From contig NW_027017959.1 of NCBI RefSeq assembly GCF_032854445.1, positions 186,001 through 250,000 of the forward strand: a DNA stretch of 64,000 nt. Reading direction: 5' to 3'. The position numbers were made by a program, and so were the translations under genes. Shown here piece by piece: positions 1 through 12,020 of the stretch. Position 1 is the first letter of the stretch. Each line of letters starts with the position of its first letter. Under the pieces are notes generated by a model, which saw nothing but the letters and a program-made list of their open reading frames with translations, did not search any database and was not told the DNA's origin. Origin of the DNA: Liolophura sinensis. Taxonomy: Eukaryota > Mollusca > Polyplacophora > Chitonida > Chitonidae.

Positions 1-334
1 TTTCAGCCGTATCATGGCGAGAACAAGGTGAAAACGCAAGACGGTTAAGGTTTTCGATATGATAGTCAGAACATCAAAAATCAAACAAAACAGTTCAGAC
101 ATGTTTAAAATCAGGTAAGACAAAAACGAAACAATTAAAACTCGAAAACCAACATATTTTAAAAATAGGATATCTAGAACTCTATATGTATATAGCTTTT
201 CATCTCTAAATATTTATGACAATTAAAATTTGCATTTTATAATATAGGTCAAGGTTGTCATATTTTATGAAAACATCGTCAGCGATGCCGTCAGATAAAT
301 CACATATAGAGTTGACTGTAGAATCTTTGAATGT
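1..334 (-). mobile_element. LINE 3'-UTR fragment
   Basis: The sequence matches the 3' untranslated tail of the I-type LINE found throughout the window: a GGCAATATTTCAGCC-like block, a GTTAAGGTTTTCGAT block and an AACTCGAAAACCAGCA block, all in reverse orientation. It stops at about 334, where a second LINE 3' end (copy A) begins with a GAATG-rich tail, so copy A seems to have inserted into this older fragment. It continues beyond the left edge. It has no coding capacity. Confidence 0.7.
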
Positions 335-749
335 ATGAATGAAAAATAACTATGGCTTAACGCCACATCGGCAATATTTCAGCTATATCATGGCAAGAAC
401 AAAGTAAAAGCACGAGACAGTTACGGTTTTCGATACGATAACGTGAACATCAAAAGTAAAACAAAAAGTACACACGTGTTTAAAATCTGATCAAAAGAAA
501 AATTAAGTTAAAACTCGAAAACCAGCAGATTGTGAAAACAGCTTATCCATCAATATTTCAGACAATTAAAATTTATATTTTATGATATAGGCCAATGGCC
601 TTCAAATAATTTATGACAACTTCGCCAGCGATGCTCTCAAATAATTGATATATATATAGAGTTGACTGTGTAGAATTTTGGTCGAACATGGGCAAAGTCA
701 ACTAGGATATACAGTCAACCAGGATATGTTTGATGCCATATCGGGCATC

Positions 750-952
750 ACACCCAACACACATTTGGGAGCACTGCTCCCATCCAAGATGAAATTGTTA
801 GATGAGAATGCCCAATACGACACCTAGTTAAAACTACTTGGTCTCGACGAGACATTCCGCAAGTATAAGAATTGTAGCCAATGACAGAATGAATGGCATG
901 CAGTTTATTATGGATCTGCAAGTCCCATTCACCCTGCCAGAGGCGACGAATA
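750..952 (-). pseudogene. LINE ORF2 RNase H C-terminal fragment
   Basis: The minus-strand frame contains RRLWQGEWDLQIHNKLHA and RRDQVVLTRCRIGHSH, the post-RNase-H tail seen intact in copy F (21720-22541). The fragment is cut at its upstream side by the Tc1 element starting at 955, and reading on across the junction gives a chimeric frame. It lacks all RNase H catalytic residues. Confidence 0.75.
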
Positions 953-954
953 TA

Positions 955-2359
955 AACTCTGTCAAAAAAGAAAGGCAACCCCTGTCCTCGGATATCAAAA
1001 ATTCGTTCGAATAAAGTTATTGCTTCCAAACTAAATTTTAGCCAAATGTAATAAAATTATAAACGTTTTTAATGAAGATTACTATCCAAACAACTGTCAT
1101 ACTGCAATCACTGCACGGCATCTCCTTGGACAAGAACGGATAAGACGCCGGATTCTCTCCTGGGGAATGGCCCTTCACTCCTCCTGTAACGCAACGGCGA
1201 GCTGTTGAAGCGTCTGTGGCGGTGGTTGACGTTGACGCACGTGTCGATCCAGAGTATCCCACAGGTGTTCAATAGGGTTGAGGTCTGGTGATTTAGAGGG
1301 CCACGGCAAGACATTGACGTTGGAATCCTGCAGAAAGTTCATTGTTGCACGTGCAGTATGACGCCTGGCGTTGTCCTGTTGAAAAAGCTGTGTCTGTCGG
1401 TCAATAATCGGGAGAAGGTGAAGCTGTAACACGAGGTTGATGTAACGTTCGGCTGTCAGGTTCCCTGGAACGATCACCAAGTCTGATTTCTGGTTGTACG
1501 AGATGGCGCCCAAAACCATAACACTGTCTCCGCCAAATCTGTCCACCTGCCGGACGCAGGTGGGCGCAAAGCGTTCATGACGTCTCCAATACACACGCTG
1601 TCTTCCGTCGTGACGTGTCAAAAGAAAACGGGGTTCATCAGAAAACCAGATGCGCCTTCAGTTTTGTGAAGTCCATATCCTTACGTTGTTGCACCACCTG
1701 AGTCGTAGGCGTCGATGTAAGGGGCTTAGTACAGGTCCAACAACTGGCCGACACTCTCCTCAAACCTGGTATTTGTGTGGCAGTCACGGTTGGTAGGGCA
1801 TGCCGATTACGCAGGTAAAGGACCCGGATGTACCGATCTTGAAGTGGGGTAGTGATTCTTGACCTTCCACTTCTCGGGCGATCGTTGGTCGAATTAAAGT
1901 TGTAACGCCTCCAAAGTCGGGATATCGTTGTTTTGTGAACATTTAGGTGTCGTGCAATAGTACCAAAACTTTCTCCGGCTTGAAGACGACCAATGGCGAT
2001 ATTTCGGTCGGCAGCACTCAGCCGCGGCATTTTACCGACTGCCTTTCGTCGACGAATGAATGAATAAAATACGAAAGCACATGGGTTTTTATACACCCCC
2101 ACACTATAACTGCCATTGACATGATTTGCATGTGAATGGTTCTGTGTGCGACGTCAACAGGGTCAGTCCATGCGTTGTGACGTCATAAGCAATAAAATAC
2201 ACTCAGGAGAGCAAAGACAGCTGTTTGGATGGTAATCTTCATTAAAAACGTGTATAATTTCATTACATTAGGCTAAAATTTAGTTTGGAAGCAATAACTT
2301 TATTCCAACGAATTTTTGATATCCGAGGACAGGGGTTGCGTTTCTTTTTTGACATAGTT
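955..2359 (-). mobile_element. Tc1/mariner element A
   Basis: A 1405-bp element with long inverted termini (about 140 bp) starting AACTCTGTCAAAAAAGAAA on the left and AACTATGTCAAAAAAGAAA on the right, flanked by TA dinucleotides (953-954 and 2360-2361) as expected for Tc1/mariner insertion. It carries one transposase gene on the minus strand. It sits inside LINE copy A. A second, diverged member lies at 26169-27662. Confidence 0.9.
1175..2030 (-). pseudogene. Tc1-type transposase (DD34E family), broken
   Basis: The N-terminal part (from the ATG at 2030) has the paired helix-turn-helix DNA-binding region (RLQAGESFGTIARHLNVHKT and NDRPRSGR). The C-terminal part (1621-1175) has the catalytic core: LFQQDNARRHTA with the second catalytic Asp and SPDLNPIEHLWD with the Glu. 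Such enzymes cut and paste the element through its inverted termini. The two halves are in different frames with a disturbed stretch between about 1640 and 1800. An in-frame stop near 1175 removes the C-terminal tail that is still open in copy B. It is not expected to be active. Confidence 0.85.
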
Positions 2360-2361
2360 TA

Positions 2362-3930
2362 TTTGGATTAGTATGAGGGTGGAAAATTACCAGTTATCAA
2401 AATATCATTAAGCAAGTCCAAGAGAGACTTCAGTGGCCAAGGGTGGTAAATGATCCAGAAGTTTATAATATAAGTTATCAGGACCACAGGCAGTATCGTG
2501 GGCCTTTTTTAGTGCAGTCTTAAGTTCCTCGATATTAAAAGGACAATTATAATCTTCTTAGTTTTTAGAAGAAAAGGGCAATATAATTCTCTCCTTCTGG
2601 ATTTTAATAAGTTCGAACGCTTTAGTATAATTCTCAGAAGAAGATTTCTTGGAAATTGTCTAAGCTAGATTATTAGCTATACCGGATGAAGAGTTATATA
2701 TATTATCTCCATCTTTCAAATGCTGGACTTTTGCTTTATTATTTTTGCCCTTAAGCTCGTGAACCATGTTCCAGACCTAACGCATGGGTGTTTTTGACGT
2801 AATGCTCGAAACAAAGTTCCGCCAACAAGATCGTCTCTTGGACTGGAGTAATCGACAAGCCCTAGCTCGAAAAATACGAACCTGGTTTAAAATATTATCA
2901 GTAGGACAATGATTAAATCTGCGTTCAGCCTTTTTACGGTCCTTTATGGCTTTACGACAGTCATTGTCGTACCATGCTTTACTTGTGAATTTGATATTTG
3001 TCGAGGTCTTAGGTATAGTTCTATCGGCAGCTCGCAATACAAGCTCATTCAAGTTTAATATAGGATGATCTGCTCCATTGAAAGTCTCTGGAGAGATATC
3101 AGCCTCACTGAACATCTCATATGCGATCCAGTCTGCTTTATCGAATTTCCACCTAGCTACACCTTCTAAAGAATTACAAGTGATATGCTCTAGTATAATA
3201 GGAAAATGGTCACTACCACAAAGATCGTCATGCACCTTACAAGAAAAATCCGAGAGAAGTGATGGATCTGTGATAGTGAGATCGATAGCAGTATAAGTGC
3301 CATTACCCGGATGTAAATAGGTATTAAAATCTTCATTGAAATAACACAGTTCCTCGTTAGATAAGAAATTTTCCAGCATCTTGCCCTTTTTATTTATGTT
3401 ATTAATGTCTCAAGGGGGATATGGGAATTAAAATCCCCCATTATTATAAAAGGTTTTGGCAATTGTTGTATTAAAGTATGTAACTGCAAAGCTGACAACG
3501 AAATGTTAGGAGGAATATACACTGAACATAACGTGATTGTTTTAGACAATGAAACACGAACGGCCACAGCCTGAAGTTCTGTATCCAGAGCAACAGGGCT
3601 GTGGATAATTTTGTTATTGATGAAGATCGAGCAGCCGCCTGCAGCTCGTTTTTCTTCAATACAATAGGTGCTATAGTGTGAATAATTTTTAAGAGTTATT
3701 TTCTCTTTGTGTGATGTTTTCAGGTGAGTTTCCTAAAGACAAAAGGCAACAGGATTTAAAGACAGAACTAGCTGTGTTATTTCAATAAGATTTATTTTAA
3801 GACCTCGACAATTCCACTGTATAATTTTATTAAATATTACCATTACGGAGGAAGATGTATATAAGATTTATCTTTGTGTTTGGACCGGGGAAGACCCTTC
3901 CGTGGAGATCGGCTGTTAGATCTCCGAGGT
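2362..3930 (-). pseudogene. LINE ORF2: AP endonuclease and start of RT
   Basis: The minus strand from about 3930 encodes the APE-type endonuclease. Its C-terminal half is open at 3379-2777 and shows AIDLTITDPSLLSDF and DLCGSDHFPII, where the SDH motif carries active-site residues. A linker with TSKAWYDNDCRKAIKDRKKA and a fragment of the RT N-terminus follow to 2362. The endonuclease normally nicks target DNA for target-primed reverse transcription. Stops and frameshifts divide it, and the RT catalytic core is absent. Confidence 0.8.
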
Positions 3931-4611
3931 GAAATTGGCGCTTGAAATTGGCTGAGAGGAAGATCTGGTATTCATATTTGAAACACTTGAATTACGGTTT
4001 AAAGTCGACATGACATATAAATATAAATTTCACCCCATATGTTTCCCACCCACCACGGAGTGCCAACAAGGGCGATGCCTGAACCTGGGAATACCCAGCA
4101 GGAAAGACACCAAGGACTCCATATGAGATATACTCGACCAGATTGATTGATACCAAAGGTTAAATTCAATCTATTCGAATGACACATGAGCCATCGCCTC
4201 AAAACGTAGTCCTACAAACGATATTTCAGAAATAACATCTGTTTCTTAAATGATGTGCTATTACAGAGGAAATTGGGACCACGCAGAGGCAAGACGTGAC
4301 CAAGCCGATTGATCGGACCGGGCCCATCCGACCTCCCGTTTCTCTCCAAGTAAGGGCGAAAGTGACCTGTTGGGTGAGAGGATCTCGCAAGACCAACAAA
4401 CCGTCAGCAACCAGAATCCGTCCTCGTGGATTACGGGGTCGTAACCCATGGCAAACAGGTGGCTTCGCTGTTGACTCTCACACAACCGAGAAGATGTGAG
4501 CCTATTATATTCACCGGGCTCACACAGGAGAGCTCTAGGTTAGTCGACTTTTACGACAAGCTTGCCCAGAGGGCTGAGGCCCTATTCTTATCATCCAGGA
4601 AACTCACGGGG

Positions 4612-4784
4612 GTCTCTCTTATGTGTTACCGGCTTTATTTCCTATCTGGATAATTTTTTACATACCTTTGTCTTTGGGAGCCAGTGTTCAACGCTGTTTT
4701 GGAAATGGATCTTACGATTATCGACTTGGAACGCCCTTTACGGGCTATGAATGGTATACGTATGTCGGATATGACGCTTATATT
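4612..4784 (+). mobile_element. Penelope-like element 3'-end fragment
   Basis: This matches the 3' terminal ~170 bp of the Penelope-like element at 27719-29717, in inverted orientation to it: ACCGGCTTTATTTC, CATACCTTTGTCTT, CGATTATCGACTTGGAACGCC, ending ATGACGCTTATA. It is a 5'-truncated copy, as target-primed retroelements often leave. It lies directly beside the 5' end of LINE copy A. Confidence 0.7.
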
Positions 4785-4846
4785 AGTGCTTTATTCCATG
4801 TATAATAATCATGGTAATTATTAGGACTCTCTTCAAACTTTGAGGT

Positions 4847-5176
4847 GCGCCGGCCCAGATAGCACAGTTGGTAGAGCGTCTGCTTCGGGACCCGTAGATC
4901 CAGTATCAATCCTTGATCGAGTCACACCTAAGACTTTCAGCATGAAGAGGGATAATGCAACCAATGGTTGACCCGTATCAGTATAATGGCTCGGGCGGGG
5001 TGGCTTATTTGCCTTCGGTAAGTCGTCTCAGTGAAGCAGCACTAAATAAAAGAGCGGTGGAAATCCGTCCTGCAACAAGGAGGCACATTACACGTACATG
5101 CACCCTAAGGATTCCTTCGTCGTCATATGGCTGAAAAAATGTTGAGTTCGACGTTAAACCCCAAGCACTCACTCAC
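4847..5176 (+). mobile_element. tRNA-derived SINE, CACT-tail family
   Basis: A 330-bp SINE flanked by a perfect 14-bp target-site duplication TCAAACTTTGAGGT (4833-4846 and 5177-5190). The head resembles a tRNA: an A-box-like TAGCACAGTTGGTAGAGCGT and a B-box-like GATCGAGTC give an internal Pol III promoter. The 3' end is a CACT repeat after GTTAAACCCCAAG. A second copy lies at 55356-55687 on the other strand. It was probably mobilised by a LINE; which one cannot be told. Confidence 0.9.
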
Positions 5177-5274
5177 TCAAACTTTGAGGTAACACAAGTC
5201 ACAAAGCTCCATAACTAACTTACTACAGCAACAGTCTCCACCTGTTAGACGTTTATCTATAAATATGGATTTCA

Positions 5275-5540
5275 TGGTCTAGTTATATGGAATTCATGCC
5301 TGGAATATTCATTGTCTGCCCGGCATCATTGAAAACTGATGCCCGGCATCATCGATGACCGCTTCTCTCTTGTCTGTCACCGGCTTTATTTCTTATTTGT
5401 ATAATTTCCTACATACCTTTGTCTTCGGAAGTTAGTGTTAAAAGTTGTTGTGGAAGTGGATCTTGCGATTATCGACTTGGAACGCCTTTTACGGACTAGG
5501 AATGGTATAGGAATGTCGGACTTGACGCTTATATGCTATA
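5275..5540 (+). mobile_element. Penelope-like element 3'-end fragment
   Basis: Same 3' terminal sequence as 4612-4784 but longer, starting near TATGGAATTCATGCCTGGAATA and ending GGACTTGACGCTTATA. It contains a ~20-bp internal duplication around GCCCGGCATCAT that the other copies lack. It is 5'-truncated. Confidence 0.7.
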
Positions 5541-5714
5541 AACTTATGGCTGTTCTCTAGAATGATTAAATATAATTCATCTTTGTCAAACTTTTTACTG
5601 CGTGTGTTTCTTATGTTCACAAAACAGGTCATAATAATACACATTTCTCTCATTCCGACATCCTAGCTCTGATAGTGTCTGACCAAAAGCAAAGACGTCA
5701 GATTTTTGCAATTT

Positions 5715-5900
5715 TTAATGGGCTATTTCTGGACGAACACGATCCACGGCTTCAAAGAAAGATAATGTCCCAAATGCCCTCTTGTCATTTCTTTCCACTA
5801 GATTAAATTTGAATGATAGTTCATTTGTTAACACAAACTCCATGGTTCTTATTGTTTCATCTGAAGTCCTTCCTCCTGTATCACCAAGAACATGGACCTG
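5715..5900 (-). CDS. Possible terminal exon, DUF4806-like
   Basis: The minus strand carries an open segment of about 61 codons ending at a TAA. It begins just after an AG splice-acceptor-like site near 5900 that follows a T-rich tract. The peptide includes TIRTMEFVLTNELSFKFNLV and KRAFGTLSFFEAV, a pattern that resembles the C-terminal domain called DUF4806 in invertebrate proteins (TNEL, then a K-F-L pattern). This is recognition by eye only. No upstream exon was identified within the next kilobase. It may be the last exon of a host gene, a transposon-derived gene, or a pseudogene. Confidence 0.3.
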   Translation of the reverse strand, partial: QVHVLGDTGGRTSDETIRTMEFVLTNELSFKFNLVERNDKRAFGTLSFFEAVDRVRPEIAH

Positions 5901-6474
5901 AACATAAAATATGCAATGAAATAAAAAAAATTTATCAGTTAGATTCATCAATTTGACAAAGGAAAACAATCTCTAAATCAATAAATCACTACCTCTAAAT
6001 ATTGTTGGTTTAATTCACACACATCACCTCATAAGTCACTTTGAAATGCCTTCGGAACAATCACGTGACCGTGTGCATTTACTGAAAGCCATCTTTACAG
6101 GTTGGCAGGCAGAATCAATTCTTCCGAAATCATTAATATATATTAAGTCTGGGTATAAACAAAACCATCCCTTAATTTTAAAATCCAGAATATGTATGAA
6201 CAGACTTCTTCGAGAGGACACTGAATTTTAAAGATATCCTTCTTGGCAATATGTTGTAACATTAATAAAAACCTAATGCAAGTCTCTTTGAAATAAACGT
6301 GTTTAAAAATAGGTCTGAAATAGCTGTTTATAGGCACAGGTGAACAGTAGCTGATTAAGTTAACAGTCAAAGTATACATAAAATTGTTGCAAAATGAAGT
6401 GCTGTGTATGGTCTGATGGTGTTTTACAACAAAACCAATGTTTAATTCAGGTTGTTATGTTCCTTACAGTATCC
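5901..6474. other. Unassigned A/T-rich sequence
   Basis: I see no repeat family, RNA gene or convincing coding segment here. Short open frames on both strands around 6040-6380 overlap each other and have no recognisable motif. Confidence 0.5.
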
Positions 6475-7139
6475 CCGTGGGATTTCCGAGGTTATAAGAA
6501 TAAGACCTCACCCTCTAGGCGAACTTGTAAAAGACGACTAACCCAGAGCTCTCCTATGTGAGGCCGTTGAATATAATAGGCTCACATCTTGTCGGTTGTG
6601 TGAGAGGCAACCGGGAAGCGACCTGTTTGCCGTGGGATGCGACCCGTTATCTCCGAGGAAGGGATCCTGGTGGCTGAGGGTGTGTTGGTCTTGCGAGATC
6701 CTCACACCCAACACGCCATATTGGTCCCTAAATGGAGAGAGACGGGCGGTCGGAGGGGCCCGGTCCAATCAATCGGCTGGTCACGTCAAGCCCTACACTT
6801 GATGCCGTTTGTCATTTCTTTCACTTACTGTGATGTCAAGTTGGTATTTCCCAAAATGCTCTTGTTCAGGGTCAATGTAGAAGGCAGTGCCTAATGGATC
6901 AATCGGGTAGGTTGGATTTAACCTTTTGGTATAACTCAATTTGTTCGAGTATGCCTTGCGTGGATTCCCTGTTCCTAGTCTCTACTGGTCATCTGCAGGG
7001 GTAGGTTCGCCCTTGTTGAACTCCATGGCGGGTGGGGAGACGCGAGGTGAAATTAATAAAAATATAGCTTGGCTTCCTCTGAAATACCAGAATAGTCGAT
7101 CCTAATAAAAGAGAAAATGAGGCTTCCCTAGATATTGAA

Positions 7140-7800
7140 GGAGGCAATAAATATTTTCCTACCTTCGTAGTAGTATCTATTAAAAATGAAAATCAAGGAA
7201 AATTGAAAATCAACCCATTTGTATTTAAAAAAAGAATAGAAAGTTATGCTGGAAATTTGAAACAAGTCCAAAACATGAAATCTGGAAACATTCTGTTAGA
7301 ATGTTCCAGAAAACAACAACATGTAAATTTACTAAAAATTCACAATATAGGAGAGCAGTCTGTTTCTGTTTCTCCTCATAATACATTAAACTGCTATCAT
7401 GGTATAATTCGTGACACAGACCAAGATCTTTTCGATAAATAACTGAAGAACTTAAACATCAAGGTGTAATAAAGGTAAAATGCTTCCTAATTAAGAGATG
7501 GGAATCTGATAAAAACGAAACTTATATGTTAACATTTAATAAATTGTTCCTTCTGTCATCTATATTTATCAGGCCATATAGAGTAAGGGTGGAGTTGTTT
7601 ATACCCAACCCCACCCGGTGTTTCTCTTGCCAGCGGTTTGGCTATGGCAGGAGTTAAATGTCCCAATACACTGTCTGCTTTAGATGTGCGGAAGCAGGTC
7701 ACGAGAGCTTAGACTGTACAAAAACAGTAAAATGTGTGAATTGTAGTGGAGCCCACTTTTTCTCCTCAAAGGATTGCCTTCTTTTCAAAAAATAAAGATT
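7140..7800 (+). pseudogene. LINE gag-like ORF1
   Basis: The first part (about 7200-7442) is open and contains NPFVFKKRIESYAGNL and ILLECSRKQQHVNLL, an N-terminal nucleic-acid-chaperone-like region shared with the fragment at the right edge (63860-64000). The last part (7600-7790) has CCHC zinc knuckles (CFSCQRFGYG, CFRCAEAGHESLDC, CVNCSGAHF). ORF1 proteins of this LINE group bind the element RNA. Stops near 7440 and 7655 break it. Confidence 0.7.
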
Positions 7801-8093
7801 AAAAAATCAAAAAATAAAGAGGTCATATTTCTAAAATGTAAAAAAATATATATCATATCAGGAAGCGAAGCGTCTGGAATCTGCCACGCATGGCCGTACT
7901 ACATCTACATAGGCAAATGTTGTAAGGAAAACCACTTTTTCTGTGAGGGTCCAAACAACTTTTACTTGGCCTATTGGCAAAGCACAACCACAGAAACTAG
8001 TCATGAAACCCTTGGGTGACACGGCCAGTTCATCATCACAAACCGATTTATACTTTCTTAAAAAACTGATTTCTCCTGCAGTCTCTTCATCCA

Positions 8094-8820
8094 GATATAA
8101 GCGTCAAGTCCGACATTCCTATAACATTAGTAGTCCGCAAAGGGCGTTCCAAGTCGATAATCGCAAGATCCATTTCCAAAACAACGTTTAACACTAACTC
8201 CCGAAGACAAAGGTATGTAAGAAATTATACAAATAAGAAAGAAAGCCGGTAACACACAAGAGAGAAGCGGTCATCAGTTTTCAATGATGCCGGGCAGACA
8301 ATGAATATTCCAGGCATGAATTCCATATCAAAGTTCAAATTCGTAGTCCGTGAATAAGTTCCATGTCAAATAACAGCTAAACAAATATATCAGTCGCGCT
8401 TTAATTGCAACTGTTCATCAAGGCATCATGCTGATGTAATTAGCATGGTTACCTTTATGGCCCCTAGCCCCAGGTTAAGCGGTATTAGATACAGATTGAA
8501 AATGACGAGCGTTACAGACCCTAACCGATCAGATTATGATTCAAAAGTAACGGACGATTACGTCTTTCCCGTTAATATGTAAAGATCTCATGCTACAAGA
8601 GGCGCTATCTGTGATGTTACACATGACATACAAGCTAGACGGTTTCACTGGGCAACCAGCGCCATCTATGTTGTTAATCACCATGTACGTGATAGATACA
8701 TACATAGGGATAACAGCGCCGTCTATGTGGTTGATCGCAATGCAGATCGCCGGAGATCTTGAACGCTCTGTCCATACCTGCCAACGACAGTGTTACACTC
8801 ATTGTAAAATTTGAGAAACT
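8094..8820 (-). mobile_element. Penelope-like element 3'-end fragment (727 bp)
   Basis: It is colinear with 27718-28390 of the longer Penelope-like copy, including the GCGCCATCTATG repeats, the AGCCCCAGGTTAAGCGGTATTAGATACAG block and the terminal TATAAGCGTCAAGTCCGACATTCC. In its own sense the beginning corresponds to the last codons of the RT protein, so this is a 5'-truncated insertion into LINE copy C between gag and ORF2. Confidence 0.8.
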
Positions 8821-9059
8821 AGAATCCTAACAGAAAGCAACGAGTGACAAAAATAAACCTACTGCCCCCCCTAAAGCGTCCCTCTAAAGCCACTAGAAAG
8901 CCTATCCAAACTTACTATAAGTTAGGATCGTTGGAGGGCGTTGATACTTCAACATCATGTACAGACGTGATGGATACGCCATCTGCACCTGGGAGATCTT
9001 CTAGCAGATCTGCCTAAAAGGGTCGTCCTCGGTCCAGACATAAATCCTCAGTACGCAGG

Positions 9060-12020
9060 TTGTGGCCGTCCTCCATAATGTTGTCCTTAGACAAAATTAT
9101 ACAGTGGCATTGTAGAGGTTATGAGGTAAATTTGATTGAAATAACACAGTTAGTTCAACCTTTAAATCCAGTTGCCCTGTGTCTACAGGACACTCACCTA
9201 AAGAAATCTGACAGAGACAAATTATCACTTTATAACACTTATTCTGGTGCGGAAGAGGGAGCTTGTGGCGACTCCTCAATTTTCATAAATAGTATTCACA
9301 ACCCCGTTGATCTTGTTACTGAGCTTCAGTTTACGGCCGTCCTTGTTTCTTTGTCGGAAACAGTTACTTTATGTTCAGTATATAATCCTCCTTATTCGTC
9401 TTTGTCAGTCTCTGGATTACATAACTTGAAAAAAAAAACAACTCCCATCCCCTTTTATAATTATAGGGGATTTTAATGCCCATAACCCCTTATGGGATAG
9501 TAATAATGTAAATAATAAGGGCGAAACATTGAAAATCTTTTTAATGGAAACCTCACCTAGTATTTCAATGATGGCTCTAATAACTACATGTATATACATC
9601 CACGTAATGGTTGATATTCGGCTATCGATCTCACTATCACGGATCCATCACTTCTCCCGGATTTTTCTTGGAAGGTGCACGATGATCTTTGTGGTATTGA
9701 CGATTTTCCTATTATCTTAGAGCATCTCAATTCTAATCTTTAGAACGTGTAGCCAGGTGGAAGTTTGATCAAGCAGATTAAGTGGCATTTGAGATGTTCT
9801 GTGAGAATCTCATCACCCCAGAGAATCTCAGTGCTGATGATGATTCTACATTAAAATTGAATGAACTTATATTATAAGTAGCTGATAGAACCATTCCTGA
9901 CACCTGGACAAATCCAAAAATAAACCCTGGTATGATGATGATTGTAGTAAGGCCATTAAGGACCGTAAAAAGGCCGAACGCAAATTTACTCATTGTCCTC
10001 ATAATGATAATTTAAACTAGGTTCGTATTACGACACCACATGGAAGTATGGTATTTTAACTACAAGCGTCATGTCCGACATTCATATACTATTCGTAGTC
10101 CGTAAAGGGCGTTCCAAGCCGATAATCGCAAGATTCATTTCCAAAAGAACGTTTAGCACTAACTCCCAAAGACAAGGGTATTTAGGAAATTACACAAATA
10201 AGAAATAAAGCGGGTAACACGCAAGAAAGAAGCGGTCATCAGTTTTCAATGATACTGGGCAGACAGTTGATATTCCAGCCATTCAAATTCAAATTCGTAG
10301 TCCATGAATGAGTTCCAGGTCAAATAACAATTAAAACAAGGTGTCTCAGTCGCGCTTTGATTGAGCTATTCATAAAAGCATCATGCAGATGTAATGAGCG
10401 TGGCTGCTTTTTCGGTCCCTAGCCCCAGGTTAAGCGGTATTAGATACAGTTCGAAATGACGAGCGTTACAGACCTTAACCGAACAGGTTAAGATTGAGAT
10501 TCAAAAGTAAAGACTTCGCTGATATCGGATTAAAAGGTCGCTTACCTTTATTGATCGTTAGCTTAAGGTACGGGTTGGGTCCTTTCTTTCTTTTCCTATC
10601 ACTAACTCTGTTCAGCATGAAAATAAATAGCCTAGCAAAAACATTAACATCTGGCACAGAGAGTTCTTTATACGTGGATGATTTCCATATATGCCACCGA
10701 GCTAAGATTATGAATAACCTCAAACGTCAGTTGCAGCTTTGTCTCAATAGAGTAGAGAAATGGGCAACGGAAAATCGTTTTAGGTTTTCAACGTCTAAAA
10801 CCGTCGGTACGCATTTTTGTAACAAACGGAAACTTCATCTTGACTCCGACCCTAATTTTTGTGGTGAACATGTTAAATTGTTGAAGAAACTAAATTTTTA
10901 GGTATAATATTTGATAGTATGCTATCTTTTATACCTCATATAAAAATGCTTAAAGCCAAATGTACAAAGCTGTCGATATAATTAAGGTCGTGTCTAACAC
11001 CGATTGGGGTGCTGACCGTTCAATTTGACTTAATTTATATCGTTCTCTCGTGAGGTCTTCATTGGACTATGGATCCATCATTTACGGCTCCGCTAGGAAG
11101 TCGTATATTAAAGTGTTGGATCCTGTTCATCACCAAGTTTTGAGGCTCAGCCTCGGTGCTTTTAGAACCTCACCAGTAGAGAGTTTGTACGCGGAGGCAA
11201 ATAAACCTTTATATAACCGACATAAAAAACTGAGCCTTCGATATGCTACAAAGCTTAAAACTCATCCAACAAACCCTGCCTACGACTGTGTTTTTAATCC
11301 ATCTTATGTAGACAAGTTTAATAAGTCACAATAAGATCCCTTCGTTTCGTCTTCGTATACGCGACAATATTGTGGGAGACAAAATCAAGCTAGAGGATAT
11401 AGCTCCGGTTTCTTTTCCAGAGTCTCCTCCATTGCTTCTTCTACAACCCAAGCTGATATCTGATCTGCGTAAATATAATAAATCCCAATATAAATTCTGT
11501 TATAATTCAGCAAGGTTTTGCTTAAATTAAAGCTAATTATATGGATTATAAATTTATATATACTGACGGGTCAAAGCATGGTGACAGGGAGCAGAAAGCC
11601 CCTTCCTTTCGTCTTCCATCCTCTTCTTTAACATTCTCTGCCGAGGCCAGAGGTGTACTCCTGGCCTTATCATATGTCTCTTCTGAGCAATGACTCGCTC
11701 TTTTGTCTTTTGGCAATACAGAATAGTTAACTTTAAAAATCCTTTGATCCTTCAAATTTTAGCCATACATAGAAATCTAATTAGAAGAGGTAAAGATATT
11801 ATATTCTCCTGGATACCAAGTCATATCGGTATCCATGGAAACACAGTCCGAGATTAAAATCCCTTATACTGACATCAAGTCCAATAATCTTAAATATATT
11901 TGTCACCTTTGGCAGGGTGGACTTGCAGGTCCGTAATAAACTGCATGCTATTCATCCTGTCATCGGCTACCATAGTTTTACTTGGCGAAAGACTCGTAGC
12001 GACCAAGTAATTTAAAAATG
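9060..12020 (+). pseudogene. LINE ORF2: endonuclease, RT, RNase H
   Basis: The endonuclease N-terminus is open at 9060-9476 (IIQWHCRGYEVNLIEITQL, LCLQDTHLKKSD). Its C-terminus follows to about 9800. RT fragments are at 10510-10900 (SLYVDDFHICHRAK, the YVDD catalytic box) and 11050-11334 (SLDYGSIIYGSARKSYIKVL). RNase H is represented near 11540 by the YTDGSK motif in a broken frame. The RT is interrupted by the Penelope-like insertion at 10052-10509. Numerous frameshifts and stops are present. Confidence 0.8.
10052..10509 (-). mobile_element. Penelope-like element 3'-end fragment (458 bp)
   Basis: It starts with the terminal ACAAGCGTCATGTCCGACATTC and runs to a point about 60 bp past the AGCCCCAGGTTAAGCGGTATTAG block, where RT coding sequence of LINE copy C resumes. 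LINE sequence before 10052 and after 10509 is continuous in comparison with copies F and H, so the insertion point is clear. Confidence 0.75.

Larger units (their letters stand above)
335..4606 (-). mobile_element. LINE copy A (I-type, internally deleted)
   Basis: Read on the minus strand from 4606: a 5' UTR (about 4606-3960), an endonuclease/RT-linker part of ORF2 (about 3930-2380), then after a Tc1 insertion a short RNase H C-terminal fragment (952-750) and the 3' UTR (to 335). The gag ORF and the RT core are missing. The 3' end has a GAATG/ATTC-type tail. The family has an apurinic endonuclease, RT, RNase H and a gag with CCHC knuckles in other copies of this window, which points to the I group of non-LTR retrotransposons (I/Nimb-like). 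It is not functional. Confidence 0.8.

Noticed and set aside
6036-6379. Overlapping open frames on both strands
   Set aside because: Short, A/T-rich, mutually antisense and without motif.
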